Below are positions 43,656 through 58,600 of a stretch of 64,000 bases of DNA, in pieces. Every line of letters starts with the position of its first letter. Positions within the stretch are counted from its first letter, which is position 1. The notes beneath the pieces were generated by a model. It searched no databases. It saw only the letters and a program-made list of their open reading frames with translations, and was not told the DNA's origin. The translations under genes were made by a program, and so were the position numbers. The DNA is from Brassica napus (Eukaryota; Streptophyta; Magnoliopsida; Brassicales; Brassicaceae): the NCBI RefSeq assembly GCF_020379485.1, contig NC_063447.1, positions 62,113,452-62,177,451 of the forward strand. The letters are read 5' to 3'.

Positions 43656-46600
43656 TCACATGTTAGTGCATGATGAAACTATGCAATAAAACAATATTAT
43701 TATATTTTTTAATTTTTTTCAAATTCTATGTGTTAACCTAACCACTACGAAAATATAGAGTTTTACGTTAAACGCTCTATATACTGAAGCTTATATTGAG
43801 TTTTACGTTAAACGCTCTACGAAAATATTGAGTTTTAACCCTGTTTCATGGTACATGGAAATTTTTATATTTTGTTTATCAATTAATTTAGTAAAACTTC
43901 ATAATACTCCCTAAATCGGTGGAATAACCCCTATTAAATCGCTATTCTCTTGAAAAACGGAGACAACAAAAGCTCCAAACCTCTTTAAACATAATCATAT
44001 GTTAGTTCAGGATGCAAATATGCATTAAAACAATATAGTCGTATTTTTAAAAAAAATTTCAAAATCTATGTGTTAACCCCTACAAAAATATTGAGTTTTT
44101 GATCAATGTTTTATATACTGAAGCCTATAATCTTTAGTGTTGTTTTAAAATTTATAACCACATTCTACATTTGTATTAATGTATTTTAAGCTGTTTTTCT
44201 TGGTATACGGGAATCGTTATAATTTTTTTATCAATTAATTTAGTAAAACTTCATAATACTCCTTAAATCGAGGGAATAACCACTATAAATCACTATTTTC
44301 TTAAAAAAACGGAGACAACAAAGGCTCCAAACCTCCTTGAACATAGTCATATGTTAGTTCAGGATGCAAATATGCATTAAAACAATATTGTCGTATTTTT
44401 TGAAATTTTTTCAAAATCTATGGGTTAACCCCTACGAAAATATTGAGTTTTAGATCAATGTTTTATATACTGAAGCCTATAATCTTTAGTGTTGTTTTCA
44501 AATTTATAACCACATTCTACATTTGTATTAATGTATTTTAAGCTGTTTTTCTTGGTATACGGGAATCGTTATAATTTTTTTATCACTTAATCTAGTAAAA
44601 CTTCATAATACTCCTTAAATCGAGAGAATAACCACTATAAATCACTATTTTCTTAAAAAACGGGGACAAAAAGGCTCCAAACCTCTTTGAACATCATTAT
44701 ATGTTAGTTCAGGATCCAAATATGCATTAAAACAATATTATCGTATTTTTTGAATTTTTTTCAAAATCTATGTGTTAACCCCTAGGAAAATATTGAGTTT
44801 TTGGTAAATGTTTTATATAATGAAGCCTATAATCTTTAGTGATGTTTAGAAGTTTATAATGATATTCTAAACTTGTATTAACGTATGTTAACTCTCTTTT
44901 ATGGTATATGAGAATCATTATAATTTTTTTATCAATTAATTTAGTAATACTTTATAATACTCATTAAATCGATAGAATAACAACTATAAAATCACTATTT
45001 TCTTAAAAATCGGAGACAACAAAGGCTTCAAACCTCTTTAAACATCATCATATGTTAGTCCAGGATGCAAATATGCATTAAAACCATATAGTTGTATTTT
45101 TTGAAATTTTTTCAAAATCAATGTGTTAACCCCTACGAAAATATTGAGTTTTTGGTAAATGTTTTATATACTAAAGCCTATAATCTTTAGTATTGTTTTA
45201 AAATTTCTAACCACATTCTAAATTTGTATTAATGTATTTTAAGCTCTTTTTCATGGTATATGGGAATCGTTATCATTTGTTTATCAATTAATTTAGTAAA
45301 ACTTCATAATACTCCTTAAATTGAAGGAATAACCACTACAAAATCACTATTTTCTTAAGAAACGAAGACAACAAAGGCTCCAAACCTCCTTGAACATCAT
45401 CACATGTTAGTGCATGATGAAACTATGCAATAAAACAATATTATTATATTTTTTAATTTTTCTCAAATTCTATGTGTTAACCTAACCACTACGAAAATAT
45501 AGAGTTTTACGTTAAACGCTCTATATACTGAAGCTTATATTGAGTTTTACGTTAAACGCTCTACGAAAATATTGAGTTTTAACCCTGTTTCATGGTACAT
45601 GGAAATTTTTATATTTTGTTTATCAATTAATTTAGTAAAACTTCATAATACTCCCTAAATCGGTGGAATAACCCCTATTAAATCGCTATTCTCTTGAAAA
45701 ACGGAGACAACAAAAGCTCCAAACCTCTTTAAACATAATCATATGTTAGTTCAGGATGCAAATATGCATTAAAACAATATAGTCGTATTTTTAAAAAAAA
45801 TTTCAAAATCTATGTGTTAACCCCTACAAAAATATTGAGTTTTTGATCAATGTTTTATATACTGAAGCCTATAATCTTTAGTGTTGTTTTAAAATTTATA
45901 ACCACATTCTACATTTGTATTAATGTATTTTAAGCTGTTTTTCTTGGTATACGGGAATCGTTATAATTTTTTTATCAATTAATTTAGTAAAACTTCATAA
46001 TACTCCTTAAATCGAGGGAATAACCACTATAAATCACTATTTTCTTAAAAAAACGGAGACAACAAAGGCTCCAAACCTCCTTGAACATAATCATATGTTA
46101 GTTCAGGATGCAAATATGCATTAAAACAATATTGTCGTATTTTTTGAAATTTTTTCAAAATCTATGGGTTAACCCCTACGAAAATATTGAGTTTTAGATC
46201 AATGTTTTATATACTGAAGCCTATAATCTTTAGTGTTGTTTTCAAATTTATAACCACATTCTACATTTGTATTAATGTATTTTAAGCTGTTTTTCTTGGT
46301 ATACGGGAATCGTTATAATTTTTTTATCACTTAATCTAGTAAAACTTCATAATACTCCTTAAATCGAGAGAATAACCACTATAAATCACTATTTTCTTAA
46401 AAAACGGGGACAAAAAGGCTCCAAACCTCTTTGAACATCATTATATGTTAGTTCAGGATCCAAATATGCATTAAAACAATATTATCATATTTTTTGAATT
46501 TTTTTCAAAATCTATGTGTTAACCCCTAGGAAAATATTGAGTTTTTGGTAAATGTTTTATATAATGAAGCCTATAATCTTTAGTGTTGTTTAGAAGTTTA

Positions 46601-49600
46601 TAATGATATTCTAAACTTGTATTAACGTATGTTAACTCTCTTTTATGGTATATGAGAATCGTTATAATTTTTTTATCAATTAATTTAGTAATACTTTATA
46701 ATACTCATTAAATCGATAGAATAACAACTATAAAATCACTATTTTCTTAAAAATCGGAGACAACAAAGGCTTCAAACCTCTTTAAACATCATCATATGTT
46801 AGTCCAGGATGCAAATATGCATTAAAACCATATAGTTGTATTTTTTGAAATTTTTTCAAAATCAATGTGTTAACCCCTACGAAAATATTGAGTTTTTGGT
46901 AAATGTTTTATATACTAAAGCCTATAATCTTTAGTATTGTTTTAAAATTTCTAACCACATTCTAAATTTGTATTAATGTATTTTAAGCTCTTTTTCATGG
47001 TATATGGGAATCGTTATCATTTGTTTATCAATTAATTTAGTAAAACTTCATAATACTCCTTAAATTGAAGGAATAACCACTACAAAATCACTATTTTCTT
47101 AAGAAACGAAGACAACAAAGGCTCCAAACCTCCTTGAACATCATCACATGTTAGTGCATGATGAAACTATGCAATAAAACAATATTATTATATTTTTTAA
47201 TTTTTCTCAAATTCTATGTGTTAACCTAACCACTACGAAAATATAGAGTTTTACGTTAAACGCTCTATATACTGAAGCTTATATTGAGTTTTACGTTAAA
47301 CGCTCTACGAAAATATTGAGTTTTAACCCTGTTTCATGGTACATGGAAATTTTTATATTTTGTTTATCAATTAATTTAGTAAAACTTCATAATACTCCCT
47401 AAATCGGTGGAATAACCCCTATTAAATCGCTATTCTCTTGAAAAACGGAGACAACAAAAGCTCCAAACCTCTTTAAACATAATCATATGTTAGTTCAGGA
47501 TGCAAATATGCATTAAAACAATATAGTCGTATTTTTGAAAAAAAATTCAAAATCTATGTGTTAACCCCTACAAAAATATTGAGTTTTTGATCAATGTTTT
47601 ATATACTGAAGCCTATAATCTTTAGTGTTGTTTTCAAATTTATAACCACATTTTACATTTGTATTAATGTATTTTAAGCTGTTTTTCTTGGTATACGGGA
47701 ATCGTTATAATTTTTTTATCAATTAATTTAGTAAAACTTCATAATACTCCTTAAATCGAGGGAATAACCACTATAAATCACTATTTTCTTAAAAAAACGG
47801 AGACAACAAAGGCTCCAAACCTCCTTGAACATAATCATATGTTAGTTCAGGATGCAAATATGCATTAAAACAATATTGTCGTATTTTTTGAAATTTTTTC
47901 AAAATCTATGGGTTAACCCCTACGAAAATATTGAGTTTTAGATCAATGTTTTATATACTGAAGCCTATAATCTTTAGTGTTGTTTTCAAATTTATAACCA
48001 CATTCTACATTTATATTAATGTATTTTAAGCTTTTTTTCTTGGTATACGGGAATCGTTATAATTTTTTTATCACTTAATCTAGTAAAACTTCATAATACT
48101 CCTTAAATTGAGAGAATAACCACTATAAATCACTATTTTCTTAAAAAACGGGGACAAAAAGGCTCCAAACCTCTTTGAACATCATTATATGTTAGTTCAG
48201 GATCCAAATATGTATTAAAACAATATTATCGTATTTTTTGAATTTTTTTCAAAATCTATGTGTTAACCCCTAGGAAAATATTGAGTTTTTGGTAAATGTT
48301 TTATATAATGAAGCCTATAATCTTTAGTGTTGTTTAGAAGTTTATAATGATATTGTAAACTTGTATTAACGTATGTTAACTCTCTTTTATGGTATACGGG
48401 AATCGTTATAATTTTTTTATCAATTAATTTAGTAAAACTTCATAATACTCCTTAAATCGAGGGAATAACAACTATAAAATCACTATTTTCTTAAAAATCG
48501 GAGACAACAAAGGCTTCAAACCTCTTTAAACATCATCATATGTTAGTCCAGGATGCAAATATGCATTAAAACCATATAGTCGTATTTTTTGAAATTTTTT
48601 CAAAATCAATGTGTTAACCCTACGAAAATATTGAGTTTTTGGTAAATGTTTTATATACTAAAGCCTATAATCTTTAGTATTGTTTTAAAATTTCTAACCA
48701 CATTCTAAATTTGTATTAATGTATTTTAAGCTCTTTTTCATGGTATATGGGAATCGTTATCATTTGTTTATCAATTAATTTAGTAAAACTTCATAATACT
48801 CCTTAAATTGAAGGAATAACCACTACAAAATCACTATTTTCTTAAGAAACGAAGACAACAAAGGCTCCAAACCTCCTTGAACATCATCACATGTTAGTGC
48901 ATGATGAAACTATGCAATAAAACAATATTATTATATTTTTTAATTTTTCTCAAATTCTATGTGTTAACCTAACCACTACGAAAATATAGAGTTTTACGTT
49001 AAACGCTCTACGAAAATATTGAGTTTTAACCCTGTTTCATGGTACATGGAAATTTTTATATTTTGTTTATCAATTAATTTAGTAAAACTTCATAATACTC
49101 CCTAAATCGGTGGAATAACCCCTATTAAATCGCTATTCTCTTGAAAAACGGAGACAAAAAAGCTCCAAACCTCTTTAAACATAATCATATGTTAGTTCAG
49201 GATGCAAATATGCATTAAAACAATATAGTCGTATTTTTAAAAAAATTTCAAAATCTATGTGTTAACCCCTACGAAAATATTGAGTTTTTGATCAATGTTT
49301 TATATACTGAAGCCTATAATCTTTAGTGTTGTTTTCAAATTTATAACCACATTCTACATTTGTATTAATGTATTTTAAGCTGTTTTTCTTGGTATACGGG
49401 AATCGTTATAATTTTTTTATCAATTAATTTAGTAAAACTTCATAATACTCCTTAAATCGAGGGAATAACCACTATAAATCACTATTTTCTTAAAAAAACG
49501 GAGACAACAAAGGCTCCAAACCTCCTTGAACATAATCATATGTTAGTTCAGGATGCAAATATGCATTAAAACAATATAGTCGTATTTTTTGAAATTTTTT

Positions 49601-52600
49601 CAAAATCTATGGGTTAACCCCTACGAAAATATTGAGTTTTAGATCAATGTTTTATATACTGAAGCCTATAATCTTTAGTGTTGTTTTCAAATTTATAACC
49701 ACATTCTACATTTATATTAATGTATTTTAAGCTGTTTTTCTTGGTATACGGGAATCGTTATAATTTTTTTATCACTTAATCTAGTAAAACTTCATAATAC
49801 TCCTTAAATTGAGAGAATAACCACTATAAATCACTATTTTCTTAAAAAACGGGGACAAAAAGGCTCCAAACCTCTTTGAACATCATTATATGTTAGTTCA
49901 GGATCCAAATATGCATTAAAACAATATTATCGTATTTTTTGAATTTTTTTCAAAATCTATGTGTTAACCCCTAGGAAAATATTGAGTTTTTGGTAAATGT
50001 TTTATATAATGAAGCCTATAATCTTTAGTGTTGTTTAGAAGTTTATAATGATATTCTAAACTTGTATTAACGTATGTTAACTCTCTTTTATGGTATACGG
50101 GAATCGTTATAATTTTTTTATCAATTAATTTAGTAAAACTTCATAATACTCCTTAAATCGAGGGAATAACAACTATAAAATCACTATTTTCTTAAAAATC
50201 GGAGACAACAAAGGCTTCAAACCTCTTTAAACATCATCATATGTTAGTCCAGGATGCAAATATGCATTAAAAACATATAGTCGTATTTTTTGAAATTTTT
50301 TCAAAATCAATGTGTTAACCCTACGAAAATATTGAGTTTTTGGTAAATGTTTTATATACTAAAGCCTATAATCTTTAGTATTGTTTTAAAATTTCTAACC
50401 ACATTCTAAATTTGTATTAATGTATTTTAAGCTCTTTTTCATGGTATATGGGAATCGTTATCATTTGTTTATCAATTAATTTAGTAAAACTTCATAATAC
50501 TCCTTAAATTGAAGGAATAACCACTACAAAATCACTATTTTCTTAAGAAACGAAGACAACAAAGGCTCCAAACCTCCTTGAACATCATCACATGTTAGTG
50601 CATGATGAAACTATGCAATAAAACAATATTATTATATTATTTAATTTTTCTCAAATTCTATGTGTTAACCTAACCACTACGAAAATATAGAGTTTTATGT
50701 TAAACGCTCTATATACTGAAGCTTATATTGAGTTTTACGTTAAACGCTCTACGAAAATATTGAGTTTTAACCCTGTTTCATGGTACATGGAAATTTTTAT
50801 ATTTTGTTTATCAATTAATTTAGTAAAACTTCATAATACTCCCTAAATCGGTGGAATAACCCCTATTAAATCGCTATTCTCTTGAATAACGGAGACAACA
50901 AAAGCTCCAAACCTCTTTAAACATAATCATATGTTAGTTCAAGATGAAAATATGCATTAAAACAATATAGTCGTATTTTTAAAAAAATTTCAAAATCTAT
51001 GTGTTAACCCCTACGAAAATATTGAGTTTTTGATCAATGTTTTATATACTGAAGCCTATAATCTTTAGTGTTGTTTTCAAATTTATAACCACATTCTACA
51101 TTTGTATTAATGTATTTTAAGCTGTTTTTCTTGGTATACGGGAATCGTTATAATTTTTTATCAATTAATTTAGTAAAACTTCATAATACTCCTTAAATCG
51201 AGGGAATAACCACTATAAATCACTATTTTCTTAAAAAACGGAGACAACAAAGGCTCCAAACCTCCTTGAACATAATCATATGTTAGTTCAGGATGCAAAT
51301 ATGCATTAAAACAATATTGTCGTATTTTTGAATTTTTTTCAAAATCTATGGGTTAACCCCTACGAAAATATTGAGTTTTAGATCAATGTTTTATATACTG
51401 AAGCCTATAATCTTTAGTGTTGTTTTCAAATTTATAACCACATTCTACATTTGTATTAATGTATTTTAAGCTGTTTTTCTTGGTATACGGGAATCGTTAT
51501 AATTTTTTTATCACTTAATCTAGTAAAACTTCATAATACTCCTTAAATCGAGAGAATAACCACTATAAATCACTATTTTCTTAAAAAACGGGGACAAAAA
51601 GGCTCCAAACCTCTTTGAACATCATTATATGTTAGTTCAGGATCCAAATATGCATTAAAACAATATTATCGTATTTTTTGAATTGTTTTCAAAATCTATG
51701 TGTTAACCCCTAGGAAAATATTGAGTTTTTGGTAAATGTTTTATATAATGAGGCCTATAATCTTTTGTGTTGTTTAGAAGTTTATAATGATATTCTAAAC
51801 TTGTATTAACGTATGTTAACTCTCTTTTATGGTATATGAGAATCGTTATAATTTTTTTATCAATTAATTTAGTAATACTTTATAATACTCATTAAATCGA
51901 TAGAATAACAACTATAAAATCACTATTTTCTTAAAAATCGGAGACAACAAAGGCTTCAAACCTCTTTAAACATCATCATATGTTAGTCCATGATGCAAAT
52001 ATGCATTAAAACCATATAGTCGTATTTTTTGAAATTTTTTCAAAATCAATGTGTTAACCCCTACGAAAATATTGAGTTTTTGGTAAATGTTTTATATACT
52101 AAAGCCTATAATCTTTAGTATTGTTTTAAAATTTCTAACCACATTCTAAATTTGTATTAATGTATTTTAAGCTCTTTTTCATGGTATATGGGAATCGTTA
52201 TCATTTGTTTATCAATTAATTTAGTAAAACTTCATAATACTCCTTAAATTGAAGGAATAACCACTACAAAATCACTATTTTCTTAAGAAACGAAGACAAC
52301 AAAGGCTCCAAACCTCCTTGAACATCATCACATGTTAGTGCATGATGAAACTATGCAATAAAACAATATTATTATATTTTTAATTTTTCTCAAATTCTAT
52401 GTGTTAACCTAACCACTACGAAAATATAGAGTTTTACGTTAAACGCTCTATATACTGAAGTTTATATTGAGTTTTACGTTAAACGCTCTACGAAAATATT
52501 GAGTTTTAACCCTGTTTCATGGTACATGGAAATTTTTATATTTTGTTTATCAATTAATTTAGTAAAACTTCATAATACTCCCTAAATCGGTGGAATAACC

Positions 52601-55600
52601 CCTATTAAATCGCTATTCTCTTGAAAAACGGAGACAAAAAAGCTCCAAACCTCTTTAAACATAATCATATGTTAGTTCAGGATGCAAATATGCATTAAAA
52701 CAATATAGTCGTATTTTTAAAAAAATTTCAAAATCTATGTGTTAACCCCTACGAAAATATTGAGTTTTTGATCAATGTTTTATATACTGAAGCCTATAAT
52801 CTTTAGTGTTGTTTTCAAATTTATAACCACATTCTACATTTGTATTAATGTATTTTAAGCTGTTTTTCTTGGTATACGGGAATCATTATAATTTTTTTAT
52901 CAATTAATTTAGTAAAACTTCATAATACTCCTTAAATCGAGGGAATAACCACTATAAATCACTATTTTCTTAAAAAACGGAGACAACAAAGGCTCCAAAC
53001 CTCCTTAAACATAATCATATGTTAGTTCAGGATGCAAATATGCATTAAAACAATATTGTCGTATTTTTTGAAATTTTTTCAAAATCTATGGGTTAACCCT
53101 ACGAAAATATTGAGTTTTTGATCAATGTTTTATATACTGAAGCCTATAATCTTTAGTGTTGTTTTCAAATTTATAACCACATTCTACATTTGTATTAAAG
53201 TATTTTAAGCTATTTTTCTTGGTATACGGGAATCGTTATAATTTTTTATCTATTAATTTAGTAAAACTTCATAATACTCCTTAAATCGAGGGAATAACAA
53301 CTATAAAATCACTATTTTCTTAAAAATCGGAGACAACAAAGGCTTCAAACCTCTTTAAACATCATCATATGTTAGTCCAGGATGCAAATATGCATTAAAA
53401 CCATATAGTCGTATTTTTTGAAATTTTTTCAAAATCTATGGGTTAACCCCTACGAAAATATTGAGTTTTAGATCAATGTTTTATATACTGAAGCCTATAA
53501 TCTTTAGTGTTGTTTTCAAATTTATAACCACATTCTACATTTGTATTAATGTATTTTAAGCTGTTTTTCTTGGTATACGGGAATCGTTATAATTATTTTA
53601 TCACTTAATCTAGTAAAACTTCATAATACTCCTTAAATCGAGAGAATAACCACTATAAATCACTATTTTCTTAAAAAACGGGGACAAAAAGGCTCCAAAC
53701 CTCTTTGAACATCATTATATGTTAGTTCAGGATCCAAATATGCATTAAAACAATATTATCGTATTTTTTGAATTGTTTTCAAAATCTATGTGTTAACCCC
53801 TAGGAAAATATTGAGTTTTTGGTAAATGTTTTATATAATGAGGCCTATAATCTTTAGTGTTGTTTAGAAGTTTATAATGATATTCTAAACTTGTATTAAC
53901 GTATGTTAACTCTCTTTTATGGTATATGAGAATCGTTATAATTTTTTTATCAATTAATTTAGTAATACTTTATAATACTCATTAAATCGATAGAATAACA
54001 ACTATAAAATCACTATTTTCTTAAAAATCGGAGACAACAAAGGCTTCAAACCTCTTTAAACATCATCATATGTTAGTCCATGATGCAAATATGCATTAAA
54101 ACCATATAGTCGTATTTTTTGAAATTTTTTCAAAATCAATGTGTCAACCCCTACGAAAATATTGAGTTTTTGGTAAATGTTTTATATACTAAAGCCTATA
54201 ATCTTTAGTATTGTTTTAAAATTTCTAACCACATTCTAAATTTGTATTAATGTATTTTAAGCTCTTTTTCATGGTATATGGGAATCGTTATCATTTGTTT
54301 ATCAATTAATTTAGTAAAACTTCATAATACTCCTTAAATTGAAGGAATAACCACTACAAAATCACTATTTTCTTAAGAAACGAAGACAACAAAGGCTCCA
54401 AACCTCCTTGAACATCATCACATGTTAGTGCATGATGAAACTATGCAATAAAACAATATTATTATATTTTTTAATTTTTCTCAAATTCTATGTGTTAACC
54501 TAACCACTACGAAAATATAGAGTTTTACGTTAAACGCTCTATATACTGAAGCTTATATTGAGTTTTACGTTAAACGCTCTACGAAAATATTGAGTTTTAA
54601 CCCTGTTTCATGGTACATGGAAATTTTTATATTTTGTTTATCAATTAATTTAGTAAAACTTCATAATACTCCCTAAATCGGTGGAATAACCCCTATTAAA
54701 TCGGTATTCTCTTGAAAAACGGAGACAAAAAAAGCTCCAAACCTCTTTAAACATAATCATATGTTAGTTCAGGATGCAAATATGCATTAAAACAATACAG
54801 TCATATTTTTTAAAAAAAATTCAAAATCTATGTGTTAACCCCTACGAAAATATTGAGTTTTTGATCAATGTTAAATATACTGAAGCCTATAATCTTTAGT
54901 GTTGTTTTCAAATTTATAACCACATTCTACATTTGTATTAATGTATTTTAAGCTGTTTTTCTTGGTATACGGGAATCGTTATAATTTTTTTATCAATTAA
55001 TTTATAAAACTTCATAATACTCCTTAAATCGAGGGAATAACCACTATAAATTAAAAAACGGAGACAACAAAGGCTCCAAACCTCATTGAACATAATCATA
55101 TGTTAGTTCAGGATGCAAATATGCATTAAAACAATATTGTCGTATTTTTAGAAAATTTTTCAAAATCTATGGGTTAACCTCTACGAAAATATTGAGTTTT
55201 AGATCAATGTTTTATATACTGATGCCTATAATCTTTAGTGTTGTTTTCAAATTTATAACCACATTCTACATTTGTATTAATGTATTTTAAACTGTTTTTC
55301 TTGGTATACGGGAATCGTTATAATTTTTTTATCACTTAATCTAGTAAAACTTCATAATACTCCTTAAATCGAGAGAATAACCACTATAAATCACTATTTT
55401 CTTAAAAAACGGGGACAAAAAGGCTCCAAACCTCTTTGAACATCATTATATGTTAGTTCACGATCCAAATATGCATTAAAACAATATTATCGTATTTTTT
55501 GAATTGTTTTCAAAATCTATGTGTTAACCCCTAGGAAAATATTGAGTTTTTGGTAAATGTTTTATATAATGAAGCCTATAATCTTTAGTGTTGTTTAGAA

Positions 55601-58600
55601 GTTTATAATGATATTCTAAACTTGTATTAACGTATGTTAACTCTCTTTTATGGTATATGAGAATCGTTATAATTTTTTTATCAATTAATTTAGTAATACT
55701 TTATAATACTCATTAAATCGATAGAATAACAACTATAAAATCACTATTTTCTTAAAAATCGGAGACAACAAAGGGTTCAAACCTCTTTAAACATCATCAT
55801 ATGTTAGTCCAGGATGCAAATATGCATTAAAACCATATAGTCGTATTTTTTGAAATTTTTTCAAAATCAATGTGTTAACCCCTACGAAAATATTGAGTTT
55901 TTGGTAAATGTTTTATATACTAAAGCCTATAATCTTTAGTATTGTTTTAAAATTTCTAACCACATTCTAAATTTGTATTAATGTATTTTAAGCTCTTTTT
56001 CATGGTATATGGGAATCGTTATCATTTGTTTATCAATTAATTTAGTAAAACTTCATAATACTCCTTAAATTGAAGGAATAACCACTACAAAATCACTATT
56101 TTCTTAAGAAACGAAGACAACAAAGGCTCCAAACCTCCTTGAACATCATCACATGTTAGTGCATGATGAAACTATGCAATAAAACAATATTATTATATTT
56201 TTTAATTTTTCTCAAATTCTATGTGTTAACCTAACCACTACGAAAATATAGAGTTTTACGTTAAACGCTCTATATACTGAAGCTTATATTGAGTTTTACG
56301 TTAAACGCTCTACGAAAATATTGAGTTTTAACCCTGTTTCATGGTACATGGAAATTTTTATATTTTGTTTATCAATTAATTTAGTAAAACTTCATAATAC
56401 TCCCTAAATCGGTGGAATAACCCCTATTAAATCGCTATTCTCTTGAAAAACGGAGACAACAAAAGCTCCAAACCTCTTTAAACATAATCATATGTTAGTT
56501 CAGGATGCAAATATGCATTAAAACAATATAGTCGTATTTTTAAAAAAAAATCAAAATCTATGTGTTAACCCCTACGAAAATATTGAGTTTTTGATCAATG
56601 TTTTATATACTGAAGCCTATAATCTTTAGTGTTGTTTTAAAATTTATAACCACATTCTACATTTGTATTAATGTATTTTAAGCTGTTTTTCTTGGTATAC
56701 GGGAATCGTTATAATTTTTTTATCAATTAATTTAGTAAAACTTCATAATACTCCTTAAATCGAGGGAATAACCACTATAAATCACTATTTTCTTAAAAAA
56801 ACGGAGACAACAAAGGCTCCAAACCTCCTTGAACATAATCATATGTTAGTTCAGGATGCAAATATGAATTAAAACAATATTGTCGTATTTTTTGAAATTT
56901 TTTCAAAATCTATGGGTTAACCCCTACGAAAATATTGAGTTTTAGATCAATGTTTTATATACTGAAGCCTATAATCTTTAGTGTTGTTTTCAAATTTATA
57001 ACCACATTCTACATTTGTATTAATGTATTTTAAGCTGTTTTTCTTGGTATACGGGAATCGTTATAATTTTTTTATCACTTAATCTAGTAAAACTTCATAA
57101 TACTCCTTAAATCGAGAGAATAACCACTATAAATCACTATTTTCTTAAAAACGGGGACAAAAAGGCTCCAAACCTCTTTGAACATCATTATATGTTAGTT
57201 CAGGATCCAAATATGCATTAAAAAAATATTATCGTAATTTTTGAATTGTTTTCAAAATCTATGTGTTAACCCCTAGGAAAATATTGAGTTTTTGGTAAAT
57301 GTTTTATATAATGAGGCCTATAATCTTTAGTGTTGTTTAGAAGTTTATAATGATATTCTAAACTTGTATTAACGTATGTTAACTCTCTTTTATGGTATAT
57401 GAGAATCGTTATAATTTTTTTATCAATTAATTTAGTAATACTTTATAATACTCATTAAATCGATATAATAACAACTATAAAATCACTATTTTCTTAAAAA
57501 TCGGAGAAAACAAAGGCTTCAAACCTCTTTAAACATCATCATATGTTAGTCCAGGATGCAAATATGCATTAAAACCATATAGTCGTATTTTTTGAAATTT
57601 TTTCAAAATCAATGTGTTAACCCTACGAAAATATTGAGTTTTTGGTAAATGTTTTATATACTAAAGCCTATAATCTTTAGTATTGTTTTAAAATTTCTAA
57701 CCACATTCTAAATTTATATTAATGTATTTTAAGCTCTTTTTCATGGTATATGGGAATCGTTATCATTTGTTTATCAATTAATTTAGTAAAACTTCATAAT
57801 ACTCATTAAATTGAAGGAATAACCACTACAAAATCACTATTTTCTTAAGAAACGAAGACAACAAAGGCTCCAAACCTCCTTGAACATCATCACATGTTAG
57901 TGCATGATGAAACTATGCAATAAAACAATATTATTATATTTTTTAATTTTTCTCAAATTCTATGTGTTAACCTAACCACTACGAAAATATAGAGTTTTAC
58001 GTTAAACGCTCTATATACTGAAGCTTATATTGAGTTTTACATTAAACGCTCTACGAAAATATTGAGTTTTAACCCTGTTTCATGGTACATGGAAATTTTT
58101 ATATTTTGTTTATCAATTAATTTAGTAAAACTTCATAATACTCCCTAAATCGGTGGAATAACCCCTATTAAATCGCTATTCTCTTGAAAAACGGAGACAA
58201 CAAAAGCTCCAAACCTCTTTAAACATAATCATATGTTAGTTCAGGATGCAAATATGCATTAAAACAATATAGTCGTATTTTTTTAAAAAAATTCAAAATC
58301 TATGTGTTAACCCCTACGAAAATATTGAATTTTTGATCAATGTTTTATATACTGAAGCCTATAATCTTTAGTGTTGTTTTCAAATTTATAACCATATTCT
58401 ACATTTGTATTAATGTATTTTAAGCTGTTTTTCTTGGTATACGGGAATCGTTATAATTTTTTTATCAATTAATTTAGTAAAACTTCATAATACTCCTTAA
58501 ATCGAGGGAATAACCACTATAAATCACTATTTTCTTAATAAAACGGAGACAACAAAGGCTCCAAACCTCCTTGAACATAATCATATGTTAGTTCAGGATG

